A stretch of 64,000 nucleotides of DNA from an uncultured Verrucomicrobia subdivision 3 bacterium (GCA_903878805.1 CAIRJF010000033.1:41606-105605); one strand, 5' to 3'. Numbered from the stretch's first letter, positions 1 through 9,058 are shown. The notes: generated by a model not told the origin, from the sequence alone. Numbers and translations: made by a program.

Positions 1-1653
1 GGAATTAATGCAGACGGATTTGCCGGAACCGGTGGAACCGGCGATAAGCATGTGCGGCATTTCCGCGAGGTCGGCGATGATTGGATGGCCGTAAACGTCT
101 TTGCCGAGCGCGATGGGAATGCGCGCCTTGCTGTTACGCCATTCGTCGGACTCGAACAAATCGCGCATGATGACTTTCGTCTTGATGAGATTGGGAACTT
201 CAATGCCGACGGAAGATTTTCCCGGGACGGGCGCGAGAATGTGAATGCGTTCCGCCTTGAGCGCGGCGGCAAGGTTGTTAGACAACCCTTGAATTTTTTC
301 CAACTTCACACCCGGCGCGGGATGTAATTCGTAACGCGTGATCGTCGGGCCTTTGGTGATGTCGCCGAGCGAAACTTCGATGTCGAACTGCGCAAGCGTC
401 TGCTGCATCATCCGCGCGTTGGCCATCAACTCTTCCTTGGATTCCGTTGGCTTGACTGTCAAATCGGGATGCTGGAGAAAATCAAACGACGGCAATTGAT
501 AATTGCCAATCATCGGCACGCTCGCGACAGTCATCGGCTTGGGCTTGCGCGGTGTGGGTTTCGGACGTGGCACGGCCACGGGCGTAGGCGTCGAGCCATC
601 GGCAATGCTGACAACGGGTTCAACTTTCGCCTCAGCCTGTTTTTCTTCGACCGGCGCTTCCACTTTTCCTGCGACAACCGGATCGGGTTTGATTTCTTCA
701 ACAATTTTTTTGGCTTCCGATTTACGACCCAAAATATCATCCGTCGTCGCGGGTTTGACTTCACCCGCATGAATGACTTCGCCCACTTCCAGACCATCTT
801 CCGGTGCAATTTCCTTGGGCGTTTCCGGCAAAGTGGTTTTGCGGAAGCGCGGGCCTTTGTTTTGCGGCACGCTCAAATCGCGAATGGTGGGTTCCGGCAC
901 GGGCAAACCGTCGGCGCCGAGGCCGCTGGGCGCGGGGCTGGCTGGAGACTTTTCCACTTCCTGTTCGAGGGCGCGTCGTTGTTTTTCCAATTCGCGCGCG
1001 CGTTTTTCAAAACCAATTTCCTCGGCGGATTTCACTTCCGTTTCCGGCGCAGATTTTTCTTTGTGCATCAGCGCGCGAATCCAGTTGCCAAGTTGGAAAT
1101 CTGTTAGGAACAGCACGCTGATCAAACCGAGGACGGCATAAACAATCACTGCGCCAAGGTTGCCGAGCAGGCAAAAACCAAACTCCCAATTCTGCGTTTG
1201 GCCATAAGTCAGATAGCCGAGCGCACCGCCCGCACTTTGGATGCCCTTCTGCAAATGGAACCGACCGTTGTGACCGCCGTCATCAGCTAGATACAGCAGA
1301 CCGGAAACCGCGACCAAAAACAAAAGCGACCACAACACCGACCAGCGTAAACGTTCGCGCAGATAACCGAAGAAATTCAAAAAATAAGCCGTGCCAAACA
1401 GTGCCAGCAACGGCGGCAGGAAATACGCCGCCCCGCCCAAGAAAAAAAAGCCGGCATACGCCAGCCACGCGCCCAAAAGCCCAATCCAATTAAACAACGG
1501 TTTGTTGAGATGCGTCGTCAAAAAAGAAATGTCATTGCGGTCAAAGGAGAGTTGCGCCACAAGCAGCAGCAGCGCCAGTGCTAGCAGCGCGATGCCGATG
1601 ACATCGTTAAAACCGTTTTTGGAGTTGGAATCGTCGCCCGACTTTCTTGCCAT
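1..1653 (-). CDS. ftsK: DNA translocase FtsK/SpoIIIE, N-terminal part (runs off the window)
   Basis: Inner-membrane, ATP-driven DNA pump that clears chromosome ends from the division septum and serves XerCD dimer resolution. Reading from ATG at 1653 gives 551 codons with no stop before the window edge. The first ~190 residues hold four or five hydrophobic segments. A charged and proline-rich linker follows (PTPVAVPRPKPTPRKPKP is in it), then the start of the motor domain. In that domain I see the FtsK-typical ITRYELHPAPGVK region and a Walker A GSTGSGKS about ten codons before the edge. Walker B, the rest of the motor and any gamma domain lie outside. It is divergent from the tRNA-Val gene. 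Membrane domain plus linker plus this Walker A make the family assignment secure. Confidence 0.95.
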   Translation of the reverse strand, partial: MARKSGDDSNSKNGFNDVIGIALLALALLLLVAQLSFDRNDISFLTTHLNKPLFNWIGLLGAWLAYAGFFFLGGAAYFLPPLLALFGTAYFLNFFGYLRERLRWSVLWSLLFLVAVSGLLYLADDGGHNGRFHLQKGIQSAGGALGYLTYGQTQNWEFGFCLLGNLGAVIVYAVLGLISVLFLTDFQLGNWIRALMHKEKSAPETEVKSAEEIGFEKRARELEKQRRALEQEVEKSPASPAPSGLGADGLPVPEPTIRDLSVPQNKGPRFRKTTLPETPKEIAPEDGLEVGEVIHAGEVKPATTDDILGRKSEAKKIVEEIKPDPVVAGKVEAPVEEKQAEAKVEPVVSIADGSTPTPVAVPRPKPTPRKPKPMTVASVPMIGNYQLPSFDFLQHPDLTVKPTESKEELMANARMMQQTLAQFDIEVSLGDITKGPTITRYELHPAPGVKLEKIQGLSNNLAAALKAERIHILAPVPGKSSVGIEVPNLIKTKVIMRDLFESDEWRNSKARIPIALGKDVYGHPIIADLAEMPHMLIAGSTGSGKSVCINS

Positions 1654-1767
1654 GCCCGCAACTTAGCAATTATTTCGAAGGGATAAAAGTTGAAACTGAC
1701 AACCGCGTGGCGTCAGGCTTTTCACTTGCCATTTTGCTCCGGCTTGCCAAACTTGTTCTCCCTTTGC

Positions 1768-1842
1768 GCGCGGTTAGCTCAGTGGTAGAGCATTACCTTG
1801 ACACGGTAGGGGTCGGAGGTTCGAAACCTCCACCGCGCACCA
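1768..1842 (+). tRNA. tRNA-Val (anticodon GAC)
   Basis: A complete cloverleaf can be drawn. The acceptor stem is GCGCGGT with ACCGCGC, the D stem is GCTC/GAGC, the anticodon stem is TTACC/GGTAG around loop TTGACAC, and the T arm is GGAGG-TTCGAAA-CCTCC. Loop positions 34-36 read GAC, which decodes valine GUC/GUU. The 3' ACCA is encoded in the DNA (1839-1842). The end lies 21 bp from the stop of the convergent uxaC. Confidence 0.97.
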
Positions 1843-1863
1843 TTTTTTCTTTCATGCGCAGAT

Positions 1864-3273
1864 TTACTTCACGCCCGGAAACGCCATGTAATTTTTGGCG
1901 TTGGTGTAGCAGATGTTTTTGATCATGGAACCGACGAGGCTATCATCATCTGGAATCAGGCCGTTCTTAATATCACGGCCGATAAGATTGCACAACGTGC
2001 GGCGGAAATATTCGTGCCGCGGATAGCTCATGAACGAGCGCGAGTCCGTAATCATGCCAATAAAACGTGAGAGCAAGCCGAGGCTGGACAGCGCATTGAT
2101 CTGCCATTCCATGCCTTCCTTCTGGTCGAGAAACCACCACCCGGAGCCGTATTGAATTTTTCCAGCAATCGTGCCGTCCTGAAAATTTCCAATCATCGTC
2201 GCGAACACATAATTGTCCGCCGGATTCAGATTGTAGATGACGGTCTTGGGCAATTTATTTTCCGAATCGAGCTTGTTGAGATAAGCCGAGAGCGTGACTG
2301 CCTGCGGAAAATCGCCAATGGAATCAAAGCCCGTGTCTGGTCCGAGTTGCGTGAGCAAGCGGTCGTTGTTGTTGCGCAACGCGCCGAGGTGAAGTTGTTT
2401 GGTCCAGCCGCGCTTCGCATCGAGATGGCCGAAAAACACCATCATAAACGACGCGAACTGCGAATGTTCCAACAAAGAAACGACGTCGCCCTTGCGCGCT
2501 TTGTCAAAAATTCCGGCCGCGACTTTTTCGCTGCAAAAATCCGCGAAGCAATGGTTCATGCCGTGGTCGGACAAGCGACAGCCTTGCGAATGAAAATATT
2601 CGTGCCGCTTTTCCAGCGCGCTGATGAACGCGCTGAAACTACTGATGTCCACGTTCGCGGCGGCCGCAAGTTGCTCCACCCATTTATTAAAACCAACGGG
2701 CGAATTTACCGTCAGCGCCTTGTCGGGACGAAACGCCGGCAACATTTTTGTCGGATGACCGGACTTCGCAAACGTGCGGTGATATTCCAAATTGTCCACC
2801 GGATCATCCGTGGTGCAGACAACTTTGACCTTCATCTTTTTCAGCAAGCCCTGCGTCGTGTAAGCCGGCGTGGCGAGTTTCGCGTTCGCCTGTTTCCAGA
2901 TTTTTGCGGCGGTTTTTTCGCTCAGCAAATCCGTGATGCCGAAGTAACGCTTCAGTTCGAGATGCGTCCAGTGATACAGCGGATTCCGCAGCGTGTGCGG
3001 AACCGTTTTCGCCCACGCGTTGAATTTTTCCTCCGGCGTGGCGTTGCCCGTGCAGAATTTTTCCGCGACGCCGTTGCTGCGCATCGCGCGCCATTTGTAA
3101 TGGTCGCCTTCCAGCCAGATTTCAAATAGGTTTTTGAACTGCCGGTTTTCCGCGATGTCCTTCGGCGAAATGTGGCAGTGATAATCAAAAATGGGTTCGT
3201 CCGCCGCGAACTTGTGGTAAAGCCGGCGCGCGGGCTTGTTGCCCAACAGAAAATCTTCGTGGATGAAAGCCAT
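1864..3273 (-). CDS. uxaC: Glucuronate/galacturonate isomerase
   Basis: Cytoplasmic aldose-ketose isomerase of the amidohydrolase fold. It converts D-glucuronate to D-fructuronate and D-galacturonate to D-tagaturonate, the first step of bacterial hexuronate catabolism. The 469-residue length is normal for the family. The N-terminus carries the diagnostic FDYHCHISPKDIAENR metal-binding stretch at about residues 29-44. Other family blocks are WKQANAKL, VCTTDDPVDNLEYH and, near the end, a segment with SFMSYPRHEYFRRTLC. A tagaturonate epimerase (5754-7016) lies nearby on the same strand, which makes a uronate route plausible. A decayed copy of that epimerase's C-terminus lies just 5' of this gene (3277-3354). 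Confidence 0.95.
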   Translation of the reverse strand: MAFIHEDFLLGNKPARRLYHKFAADEPIFDYHCHISPKDIAENRQFKNLFEIWLEGDHYKWRAMRSNGVAEKFCTGNATPEEKFNAWAKTVPHTLRNPLYHWTHLELKRYFGITDLLSEKTAAKIWKQANAKLATPAYTTQGLLKKMKVKVVCTTDDPVDNLEYHRTFAKSGHPTKMLPAFRPDKALTVNSPVGFNKWVEQLAAAANVDISSFSAFISALEKRHEYFHSQGCRLSDHGMNHCFADFCSEKVAAGIFDKARKGDVVSLLEHSQFASFMMVFFGHLDAKRGWTKQLHLGALRNNNDRLLTQLGPDTGFDSIGDFPQAVTLSAYLNKLDSENKLPKTVIYNLNPADNYVFATMIGNFQDGTIAGKIQYGSGWWFLDQKEGMEWQINALSSLGLLSRFIGMITDSRSFMSYPRHEYFRRTLCNLIGRDIKNGLIPDDDSLVGSMIKNICYTNAKNYMAFPGVK

Positions 3274-3276
3274 AAG

Positions 3277-3354
3277 TTATGCCCTCGACAATAACGGTTT
3301 CATGTGCCGCTCGAAAAGATTTTTGTGTTCGCGGCATTGCGCGTTGAGATGGAT
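3277..3354 (-). pseudogene. Remnant of a second UxaE C-terminus
   Basis: Read on the minus strand, the frame ending at TAA 3277-3279 gives a short tail containing NLFERHMKPLL, identical over eleven residues to the C-terminus of the intact UxaE at 5754-7016. An LNA match lies a few residues before it. An in-frame TGA at 3355-3357 precedes the tail, and I see no related sequence beyond it. Several codons differ synonymously (GAA/GAG, CGA/CGG, CCT/CCG), so this was a separate, selected gene before it decayed. It abuts the start of uxaC (3273). No start codon or function is expected. Confidence 0.7.
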
Positions 3355-3408
3355 TCAAAGCGGGGAATGATGAATCGCGGCGAGACATCAAACCGCCTGG
3401 CGTAAAAT

Positions 3409-4224
3409 TTATTTCGCGGCCAACTGCTGCTGGTATTGCGCCATGCCTTCCAATTCTTGCGTTGCCCGGGCTTGCAGCGAACCGGCTGGAAAATTTTTTA
3501 CCCAAGCCGCCGCCGCAGAAATGTTTTTTTCGCCCCATTGATGCACCACCGTTAAGACCGCCTCATCTTGGCCCGGTCCGGGCGGCATTTGTTCCACCAC
3601 CAGATTGGCGGCCTGTTCCGGTTCTGTTTGTGACAAAACATAGGTCACCCGCTGCATGAGCTGGTCGCGCTGACTGCCCGCCGGCTGTTTGCTCGCCCAC
3701 ACAAACGCCGCTGCGGAATCGCTCGCCGCCCATTGTTGCACCAAATCCTGAACCACGTTGCTGGGTTGTTGGAGGCTCTGCGCCATTTCCAAGGCGAGCG
3801 ACGGATTAATTTGGATCTGGGCAAAGCAGATGGCTTCCACGGCTTGGCCGCGTTCTATACTGGCGGGCATGGCCGCGACCGCCGCCAGCGCACCCTTAAG
3901 ATCGCGCGTCGCCCATTCGCGCCAGCGTTTCATCTCTGTCCGCCGCGCTTCCAGCCGCTCCTGCAACAATGCCCCTTCAGAATCTGTAGCGTTCGTTTGA
4001 GCGTTATCAGCCACCGGCCTAGTCGTGCTCAAATCGCCAGCGTAACTTCCGTCCGTTTGCGCCACCATTGACGATGGTGGTTCAATTATTTTTTGCATTT
4101 CAACTTTTTGAATCGAGGCTGTCGGTGTCAGGGCTGTCGAAGCGAGATTAGTTTTCGCACTATAAATAATCACCCAGCAGACCGTCAAAATCGCGGCGCA
4201 AAATAATAAAACTTTTTTATCCAT
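3409..4224 (-). CDS. Membrane-anchored protein with HEAT-like helical repeats, unknown function
   Basis: This 271-residue protein starts with a single hydrophobic anchor or uncleaved signal (residues 4-22, VLLFCAAILTVCWVIIYSA) and a low-complexity Ser/Thr/Gln linker. From about residue 105 it has repeated helical units of the form ALAAVAAMP, AAAFVWASKQPAG, AANLVVEQMPPG and AAAWVKNFPAGS, each followed by an A...V..QW segment. Such alpha-solenoid repeats are common in exported Verrucomicrobia and Planctomycetes proteins and suggest protein binding at the periplasmic face. I recognise no enzyme motif. It sits between uxaC and the ricin-domain gene on the same strand, 138 bp from the latter, so shared transcription is possible but not shown. 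Confidence 0.6.
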   Translation of the reverse strand: MDKKVLLFCAAILTVCWVIIYSAKTNLASTALTPTASIQKVEMQKIIEPPSSMVAQTDGSYAGDLSTTRPVADNAQTNATDSEGALLQERLEARRTEMKRWREWATRDLKGALAAVAAMPASIERGQAVEAICFAQIQINPSLALEMAQSLQQPSNVVQDLVQQWAASDSAAAFVWASKQPAGSQRDQLMQRVTYVLSQTEPEQAANLVVEQMPPGPGQDEAVLTVVHQWGEKNISAAAAWVKNFPAGSLQARATQELEGMAQYQQQLAAK

Positions 4225-4318
4225 AAAAAGGCGCAGGTTTGTTGGGCATTAAGTCCGTTTCAAATCAAGCTTCGCGGTTTTTTATTTAAAAGCATATGTA
4301 TTTGAGATGTTGCCAGCC

Positions 4319-4349
4319 AACGCGCGATGGGCAGTCCCCATCGCGCGTT
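4319..4349. terminator. Strong hairpin downstream of the ricin-domain gene
   Basis: AACGCGCGATGGG (4319-4331) pairs perfectly with CCCATCGCGCGTT (4337-4349) around a 5-nt loop. It lies 14 bp past the stop of the minus-strand gene ending at 4364, so a transcription-end or mRNA-stabilising hairpin is likely. No T-run follows on either strand, so factor-independent termination is not certain. Confidence 0.5.
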
Positions 4350-4363
4350 GCCGACTTGAACTT

Positions 4364-5497
4364 TTACTGGCTGATCAAAATCCAGCGCTGGCTCATCGCC
4401 GTGTTATTGAAACTCCATTGATCCATTTGGGTGCCAGCGCTCATGCTGAAGCCCGGATCTTCCAGCACCTTGCCGCTGTGAAGATTGTAGAAGGTATAAC
4501 TACCGTCGCCATTATACACCGGTTTCCATTGGCCGTTGTCGCCCGCCACCGTTGAATACTGGATGATGTTCGCCCCATTGTTGGTGGATGTGCCCTGCAC
4601 GGTGGCATCTAGCCCGCTGTTCACGTTGGCCAGATGATAGTAACCACCGGTGGTCGCCGTGAAAGTCCACTCCGCATTTTTGCTGTCCTCGACAAAAGGC
4701 CACTGGATGATCGCGCCGCCATTCGTTAAGACAGCTCCCGCCACATTCAGCGCCAGCCCACTCTGAACATTCAGCGCTTCATAAGTGCTGGCAAATTGGC
4801 CGGCCAACGTGGCGGTCATATTTTCAATGGTCACCTTGCCTACCGAATACTGCGGCGCCCCCATGGAATATGTGCCGCATTTCACAATGCATCCCTTGTT
4901 CGTAGCGAGCGTATTATTCCCGTAGATTGTGCCCACATAGTTCATGGTTGAATTCTGTTTGCCTGCCCAAACATTGATGAATCCCGAATTGTCGTTCTTA
5001 CAATAAATCTGCACGATGAACGTATACCAATTAGTCAGACACGGCGCGGTATAGTTGAACGATTGGTTCCCCCCATAAGTGCCGCCGAAAGGAGGATTGT
5101 TATACGCGGTAAACGTCCCCGCGCCCGAGGTTTTCAACAGAAAATTTGGTGCCTGATAGGAACCATCATCGCCCTGCGCAAACAATTGAAAGATACAGCC
5201 GCCCGCCTCGCTGCCACCAGAAGGATTCTGGATGTAAACATCAAATTTAAAAGTCACCGTCGAACCCGTCGGCACCAGACCGTGCGTGGCCAGCTCCGCC
5301 CGCGGCCGGTTAGTGAAATTCGTGCCGGTATAATTCACCGAACAGACTGCCTGCACGTTATTGTTCACCTGGATAGTGCCGGTATTCACCAAATCCTGAG
5401 CCCAGTTATTAAAATTTTGCAAGCCGTATTGCCCCTCCGCATTGAAGGCCAGCAGGGCTATCGCTGCCCCGCCGATGGTTAATTTGAGTAGTTTCAT
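4364..5497 (-). CDS. Secreted ricin-type lectin domain protein, possible polysaccharide lyase
   Basis: This 377-residue protein has a clear signal peptide (residues 1-22, ending AFNAEG). Residues ~30-235 look like a beta-sandwich domain with RAELATHGLVPTGS, TVTFKFDVYIQNPSGGSEAG and a WYTFIVQIYC strand. The RAEL and WY patterns resemble concanavalin-fold polysaccharide lyases of the heparin/alginate type, though I cannot assign a family. Residues ~240-377 form a ricin-B (CBM13-like) beta-trefoil with three SGL.L / NNGA.IIQW repeats and a final QRWIL strand. Lying between uxaC and uxaE, an extracellular lyase or carbohydrate-binding protein that feeds uronates to those enzymes is a reasonable inference. 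The lectin part is well supported; catalysis is not. Confidence 0.65.
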   Translation of the reverse strand: MKLLKLTIGGAAIALLAFNAEGQYGLQNFNNWAQDLVNTGTIQVNNNVQAVCSVNYTGTNFTNRPRAELATHGLVPTGSTVTFKFDVYIQNPSGGSEAGGCIFQLFAQGDDGSYQAPNFLLKTSGAGTFTAYNNPPFGGTYGGNQSFNYTAPCLTNWYTFIVQIYCKNDNSGFINVWAGKQNSTMNYVGTIYGNNTLATNKGCIVKCGTYSMGAPQYSVGKVTIENMTATLAGQFASTYEALNVQSGLALNVAGAVLTNGGAIIQWPFVEDSKNAEWTFTATTGGYYHLANVNSGLDATVQGTSTNNGANIIQYSTVAGDNGQWKPVYNGDGSYTFYNLHSGKVLEDPGFSMSAGTQMDQWSFNNTAMSQRWILISQ

Positions 5498-5628
5498 ATT
5501 GCAGTTTATTTATTCGGTGGTTTTTAGTTGCAAACAATGTCGGTGGAACCCCCAAAATAGATAACGGGTTTGATGCCGTGTTTTTTTAAGGGAGCTTGGA
5601 AACTTTAACAGCACTCAAAAAACCGTCC

Positions 5629-5646
5629 ATACCCCAATCGGGGTAT
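5629..5646. promoter_or_regulatory. Perfect 7-bp inverted repeat, candidate operator
   Basis: ATACCCC-AATC-GGGGTAT is a perfect inverted repeat in the 256-bp gap between uxaE and the ricin-domain gene, about 130 bp upstream of the latter's start. It has the shape of a dimeric repressor site; CsoR/FrmR-type operators look similar. I see no regulator gene nearby. The rest of the gap shows no gene. Confidence 0.35.
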
Positions 5647-5753
5647 AACCGCCGACCTTTTCAAAGCACAACTTGATTCAAACATTGTCCGCAGAAGCTT
5701 CTGGTATGCCGATGCCGAAAACTTCTCACCGCGTTCGGGAAGCAGGGGAAAAT

Positions 5754-7016
5754 TTATTGTCCGAGGAGTAAAGGTTTCATGTGTCGTTCGAAAAGATTTT
5801 CCGTCACGTTTTTGGCGATGATGGCTTCGTGTTTCTTCAGCGCATTCAGGTAGCGGTCGCCTTTTTTCGCCGCCACCTTGAAGCTGACGTGGAGCAATTG
5901 GCGGAAGCTCGGATTGAACGCCGGATTTTTCTGATCATGACGCAGCGCATCGGTGAACTGCTTGGAACTCCAGCCGTTCACGACGGATGCCGGCGGCAAT
6001 TTCGCCTTATCAATGTCAATGACGCTCGCATACGGCGCGCAAAATTCGTCCACGTGCTCGATGGCGTAAGCGTAAATTTCCTTTGCGATTTCCAGCCCAT
6101 CGCCGCCCGCTTCCGCGAGGCCGATGAGTTCTTCGAGCCACGTCGTGCCGGCGGTTTTGATGTGCACGCCCGCGCCGAATTTCTTGAGCGCCTTGCGCAT
6201 CGGTTCGTAGATGGAAAATTTGTCGCTGCCGGAATGCACACTCAACTTGAGCGTCGGCGGCAAACCATATTTCGCGATGGCGAACGCGATGACCGCGAGG
6301 TCTTCGTTGAACTCCTGCTCGAACTGTTTCACGTCGCCGACGTAATCCACGCCTTTATTGAAACGGCCAGTGAACTTCGGCGCGATGGTTTGAATCGGTA
6401 TTTTCTGGTCGGCAATCGCGGCGAGAATGATGAGCAATTCCGGCGGCGTCTGCGGGCTATCGGTTTCGTCCATGGAAACTTCCGTGACGAAATTCGCCGC
6501 GCCCTTGGCAGCGACGATGTGCGTGTAAATCTTACCGGCGTCCTGCACCGCGAGCAAAAACTTGTTCGCCACGCGCTCGACTTCGGCGCGGGAGATTTCA
6601 AACGGACGGTCAATGTGCGGAATGGAAACTTTGCCCGTGAGTTCCGGATGACGATCCACGAACGCTTTCACGTCCGCAGCGGCGGCGGGCTTGGCGATGC
6701 TGTCGGCCACGTCAATCGTGAAGAAATCCGACGGCGCGATAAAACGATCCACCGTTTCGAGGCGGATGTGGTCGGCGTCCACGTGATACGATTTTTTCCA
6801 GTTGAGCGCCTTCACCGCGGCATCCGCTTCCGCGCGCAAGCTCGACGGTTCGGTGCCGATGAACGTGTGTTCGCGATTGGATTTGTTCCAGACGGGAATA
6901 AATTCCGCGCCGAGTTCCGTGGCCTTCACGCAGGCTTGCAACTGTGCTTTGCCCTGATGCGCAAAACGGTCGCCCATGCCAAAGGAGAATTTGCCGAGCG
7001 GGAGGTATTGGTTCAT
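5754..7016 (-). CDS. uxaE: Tagaturonate/fructuronate epimerase
   Basis: Predicted cytoplasmic UxaE-type epimerase that interconverts D-tagaturonate and D-fructuronate, so galacturonate can join the glucuronate route after UxaC. The 420-residue product has the family's N-terminal FSFGMGDRFAHQGKAQLQA block, then HVDADHIRLETVDRFI, VSMDETDSPQTPPELL, SVHSGSDKFSIYEPMRKAL and the C-terminal NLFERHMKPLL. His and Asp/Glu residues in the middle blocks are plausible metal ligands. It is on the same strand as uxaC but separated by two genes. No mannonate dehydratase or fructuronate reductase lies in this window, so the rest of the pathway must be elsewhere. Confidence 0.85.
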   Translation of the reverse strand: MNQYLPLGKFSFGMGDRFAHQGKAQLQACVKATELGAEFIPVWNKSNREHTFIGTEPSSLRAEADAAVKALNWKKSYHVDADHIRLETVDRFIAPSDFFTIDVADSIAKPAAAADVKAFVDRHPELTGKVSIPHIDRPFEISRAEVERVANKFLLAVQDAGKIYTHIVAAKGAANFVTEVSMDETDSPQTPPELLIILAAIADQKIPIQTIAPKFTGRFNKGVDYVGDVKQFEQEFNEDLAVIAFAIAKYGLPPTLKLSVHSGSDKFSIYEPMRKALKKFGAGVHIKTAGTTWLEELIGLAEAGGDGLEIAKEIYAYAIEHVDEFCAPYASVIDIDKAKLPPASVVNGWSSKQFTDALRHDQKNPAFNPSFRQLLHVSFKVAAKKGDRYLNALKKHEAIIAKNVTENLFERHMKPLLLGQ

Positions 7017-7174
7017 AAAGTGGTTGATGCGAGTGATGATAATAAATCTTCAGTTGGTTGCACCATGCGATAATTGCAATTCTATTTGAGAAATCTGCAC
7101 CAAAGAAATCACCAAAACTGGCGAGCCGGTCAGATGTTTGTCTGACTTGTGAAAATTCAGAAAACGTTGTCGGT

Positions 7175-7921
7175 TTACGCCTGCAACTCGTAATTTAAAA
7201 ACGACAGGCAATAAATCGCCGCCGTCTGCACGCGCAAGGTGAGCGCGCCAAGCGTGACGGGTTTTGCGCCTGCGGTTTCAATCAGCTTTAATTCGCCGAG
7301 CGTAAAATCGCCTTCCGGCCCGATCCACGCACCCGCGCTCTGCGGCAAGCGTCCGTGCGTTTTTTGAAATTCTAAAATCCATGCGCGCGGATGTTTGCGC
7401 TCCGTTTGCAGCGAACCGATGAGCGACAATTCAATTTTTTCATCTCGCGCCAGAAATTCCGCGATGGTCTGCGGTGCTTCAACGTTGGGTAACCACGGCG
7501 CGCCGCATTGTTTGATGGCTTCGATGGCGATGGTCTGCCATTTCTCGCGCTTCGCCTCCGCGCCGTCGTCGTCAAGCTGCGTCACAACGCGTTCGGTGAG
7601 CAGCGGCACGATGCGGTGCGCGCCCAGCTCCACGGCTTTCTGAATGATGGACTCGATGATTTTACCTTTCGGAATCGCGACGAGCACCGTGATGGCGCAA
7701 GTGGGCGCGGGAGTGAATTTCTTTTCCTTCACCACCAGCACGAGAGAATTTTTCGTGGCGCTTTCCACGTCGCAAAAAAATTCCGTGCCCGCGCCGTCAA
7801 GAACGGTCACGCGTTCGCCGCGCTGGATGCGCAGAACATGCAGGGCGTGGTGCGCTTCGCGTCCATCCAACCGCAGCAAATCTTCACGGCAACTTGCGGG
7901 TGGAAGGAAAAACCGATGCAT
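7175..7921 (-). CDS. rsmE: 16S rRNA m3U1498 methyltransferase
   Basis: SPOUT-class, SAM-dependent enzyme that methylates N3 of U1498 in 16S rRNA. The 248-residue length is normal. The N-terminal PUA-like part has MHRFFLPP and HHALHVLRIQRGERV. The middle has AIPKGKIIESIIQKAVELGA, and the C-terminal knot has WIGPEGDFTLGELKLIE followed by LTLRVQTAAIYCLS. It starts 3 bp after the stop of dnaJ, which fits the common dnaJ-rsmE arrangement and co-transcription. Confidence 0.95.
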   Translation of the reverse strand: MHRFFLPPASCREDLLRLDGREAHHALHVLRIQRGERVTVLDGAGTEFFCDVESATKNSLVLVVKEKKFTPAPTCAITVLVAIPKGKIIESIIQKAVELGAHRIVPLLTERVVTQLDDDGAEAKREKWQTIAIEAIKQCGAPWLPNVEAPQTIAEFLARDEKIELSLIGSLQTERKHPRAWILEFQKTHGRLPQSAGAWIGPEGDFTLGELKLIETAGAKPVTLGALTLRVQTAAIYCLSFLNYELQA

Positions 7922-7924
7922 GGT

Positions 7925-9058
7925 TCAGTGGAAAAACTTTTTCGCCTTCTCGAAGAAGCCCTGCGAGAGCGGCATTTCCTTGCCATCGCAGAGCGCGGCA
8001 AATTCCGCCAGCTTGTGTTTCTGCTCGGCGTTGAGATGCGTCGGCACTTCCACTTGGACGCGGATGTGCAAATCGCCTTGCCCGTAGCCTTGCAGGTTTT
8101 TCACGCCGCGACCTTTGAGCCGCAGCAACATGCCGGGCTGCGTGCCGGCGGGGATTTTCACCGTCGCTTTGCCTTGCAGCGTCGGCACTTCAATCTCCGC
8201 GCCGAGCGTGGCCTGAATGAAACTCACTGGCACTTCGCACAATAAATCATCACCTTCGCGCGAGAAGATTTCGTGTTCCTTGACCTGCAAGAAGACGTAG
8301 AGGTCGCCCGCCGGACCGCCGCGCACGCCCGCTTCGCCGTTGCCGGATGAACGCAGACGCGAGTTTGACTCGACGCCGGGCGGAATGCGCAATTTGATTT
8401 TCGACGTGCGCTCGTGCTTGCCGCTGCCGGAACATTTTTTGCAAGGCTTTTCCAAAATTCTTCCCGCGCCTTTGCAATGCGGACACGTTTGCGCGATGCT
8501 GAAAATGCCGCGTGAAGTAAGAACTTGGCCGCGTCCGCCGCAGGTGCCGCACGTGCGCATTTTGGAACCAGGTTCCGCGCCGCCGCCGTGGCAATGATCG
8601 CATTCATCCGGCTTGGTGACGGAAATTTCTTTTTCGCAGCCGAGCGCCGCTTCTTCGAGCGTGATTTGCATATCGTAACGCAAATCATCGCCGCGTTGCG
8701 GGCCGTTCGGATCCTGCCCGCCACCGAAAAGATTTTCAAAAATGCTTCCGCCACCGCCGCCGCCAAACACATCGCGGAAGATGTCGAACGGATCGTGGAA
8801 GCCGCCGCCGCCGCCACGTGCGCGAGCGCGCGGGTCGAAGGCTGCGTGGCCGTATTGATCGTAAAGCGCGCGTTTTTGCGGATCGCTCAACGCCTCGTAA
8901 GCCTCGCCGAGTTCCTTGAATTTTTCCTCGGCCGTCTTGTCGCCCGGATTTTTGTCCGGATGATATTTCACCGCGAGTTTGCGGTAGGATTTCTTGATGC
9001 CGTCCGCCGTTTCTTCGCGGGAGACTTCCAAGATTTCGTAGTAGTCGCGTTTAGCCAT
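7925..9058 (-). CDS. dnaJ: Chaperone protein DnaJ
   Basis: Type I J-domain co-chaperone that delivers clients to DnaK and stimulates its ATPase. The product has 377 residues. The J domain (1-70) contains the HPD tripeptide in YHPDKNPG. A Gly/Phe-rich linker (~75-130) follows. The zinc domain shows four CxxCxG repeats (CDHCHG, CGTCGG, CPHCKG, CKKCSG), and a normal C-terminal substrate domain completes it. It lies 36 bp downstream of grpE and 3 bp upstream of rsmE on the same strand. dnaK is not in the window, and I see no CIRCE element before grpE. Confidence 0.98.
   Translation of the reverse strand: MAKRDYYEILEVSREETADGIKKSYRKLAVKYHPDKNPGDKTAEEKFKELGEAYEALSDPQKRALYDQYGHAAFDPRARARGGGGGFHDPFDIFRDVFGGGGGGSIFENLFGGGQDPNGPQRGDDLRYDMQITLEEAALGCEKEISVTKPDECDHCHGGGAEPGSKMRTCGTCGGRGQVLTSRGIFSIAQTCPHCKGAGRILEKPCKKCSGSGKHERTSKIKLRIPPGVESNSRLRSSGNGEAGVRGGPAGDLYVFLQVKEHEIFSREGDDLLCEVPVSFIQATLGAEIEVPTLQGKATVKIPAGTQPGMLLRLKGRGVKNLQGYGQGDLHIRVQVEVPTHLNAEQKHKLAEFAALCDGKEMPLSQGFFEKAKKFFH

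Noticed and set aside
2152..3129. Plus-strand frame of 325 codons opposite uxaC
   Set aside because: Antisense shadow with no motif; UxaC is certain on the other strand.
5781..7073. Plus-strand frame of 430 codons opposite uxaE
   Set aside because: Antisense shadow; UxaE motifs are clear on the other strand.
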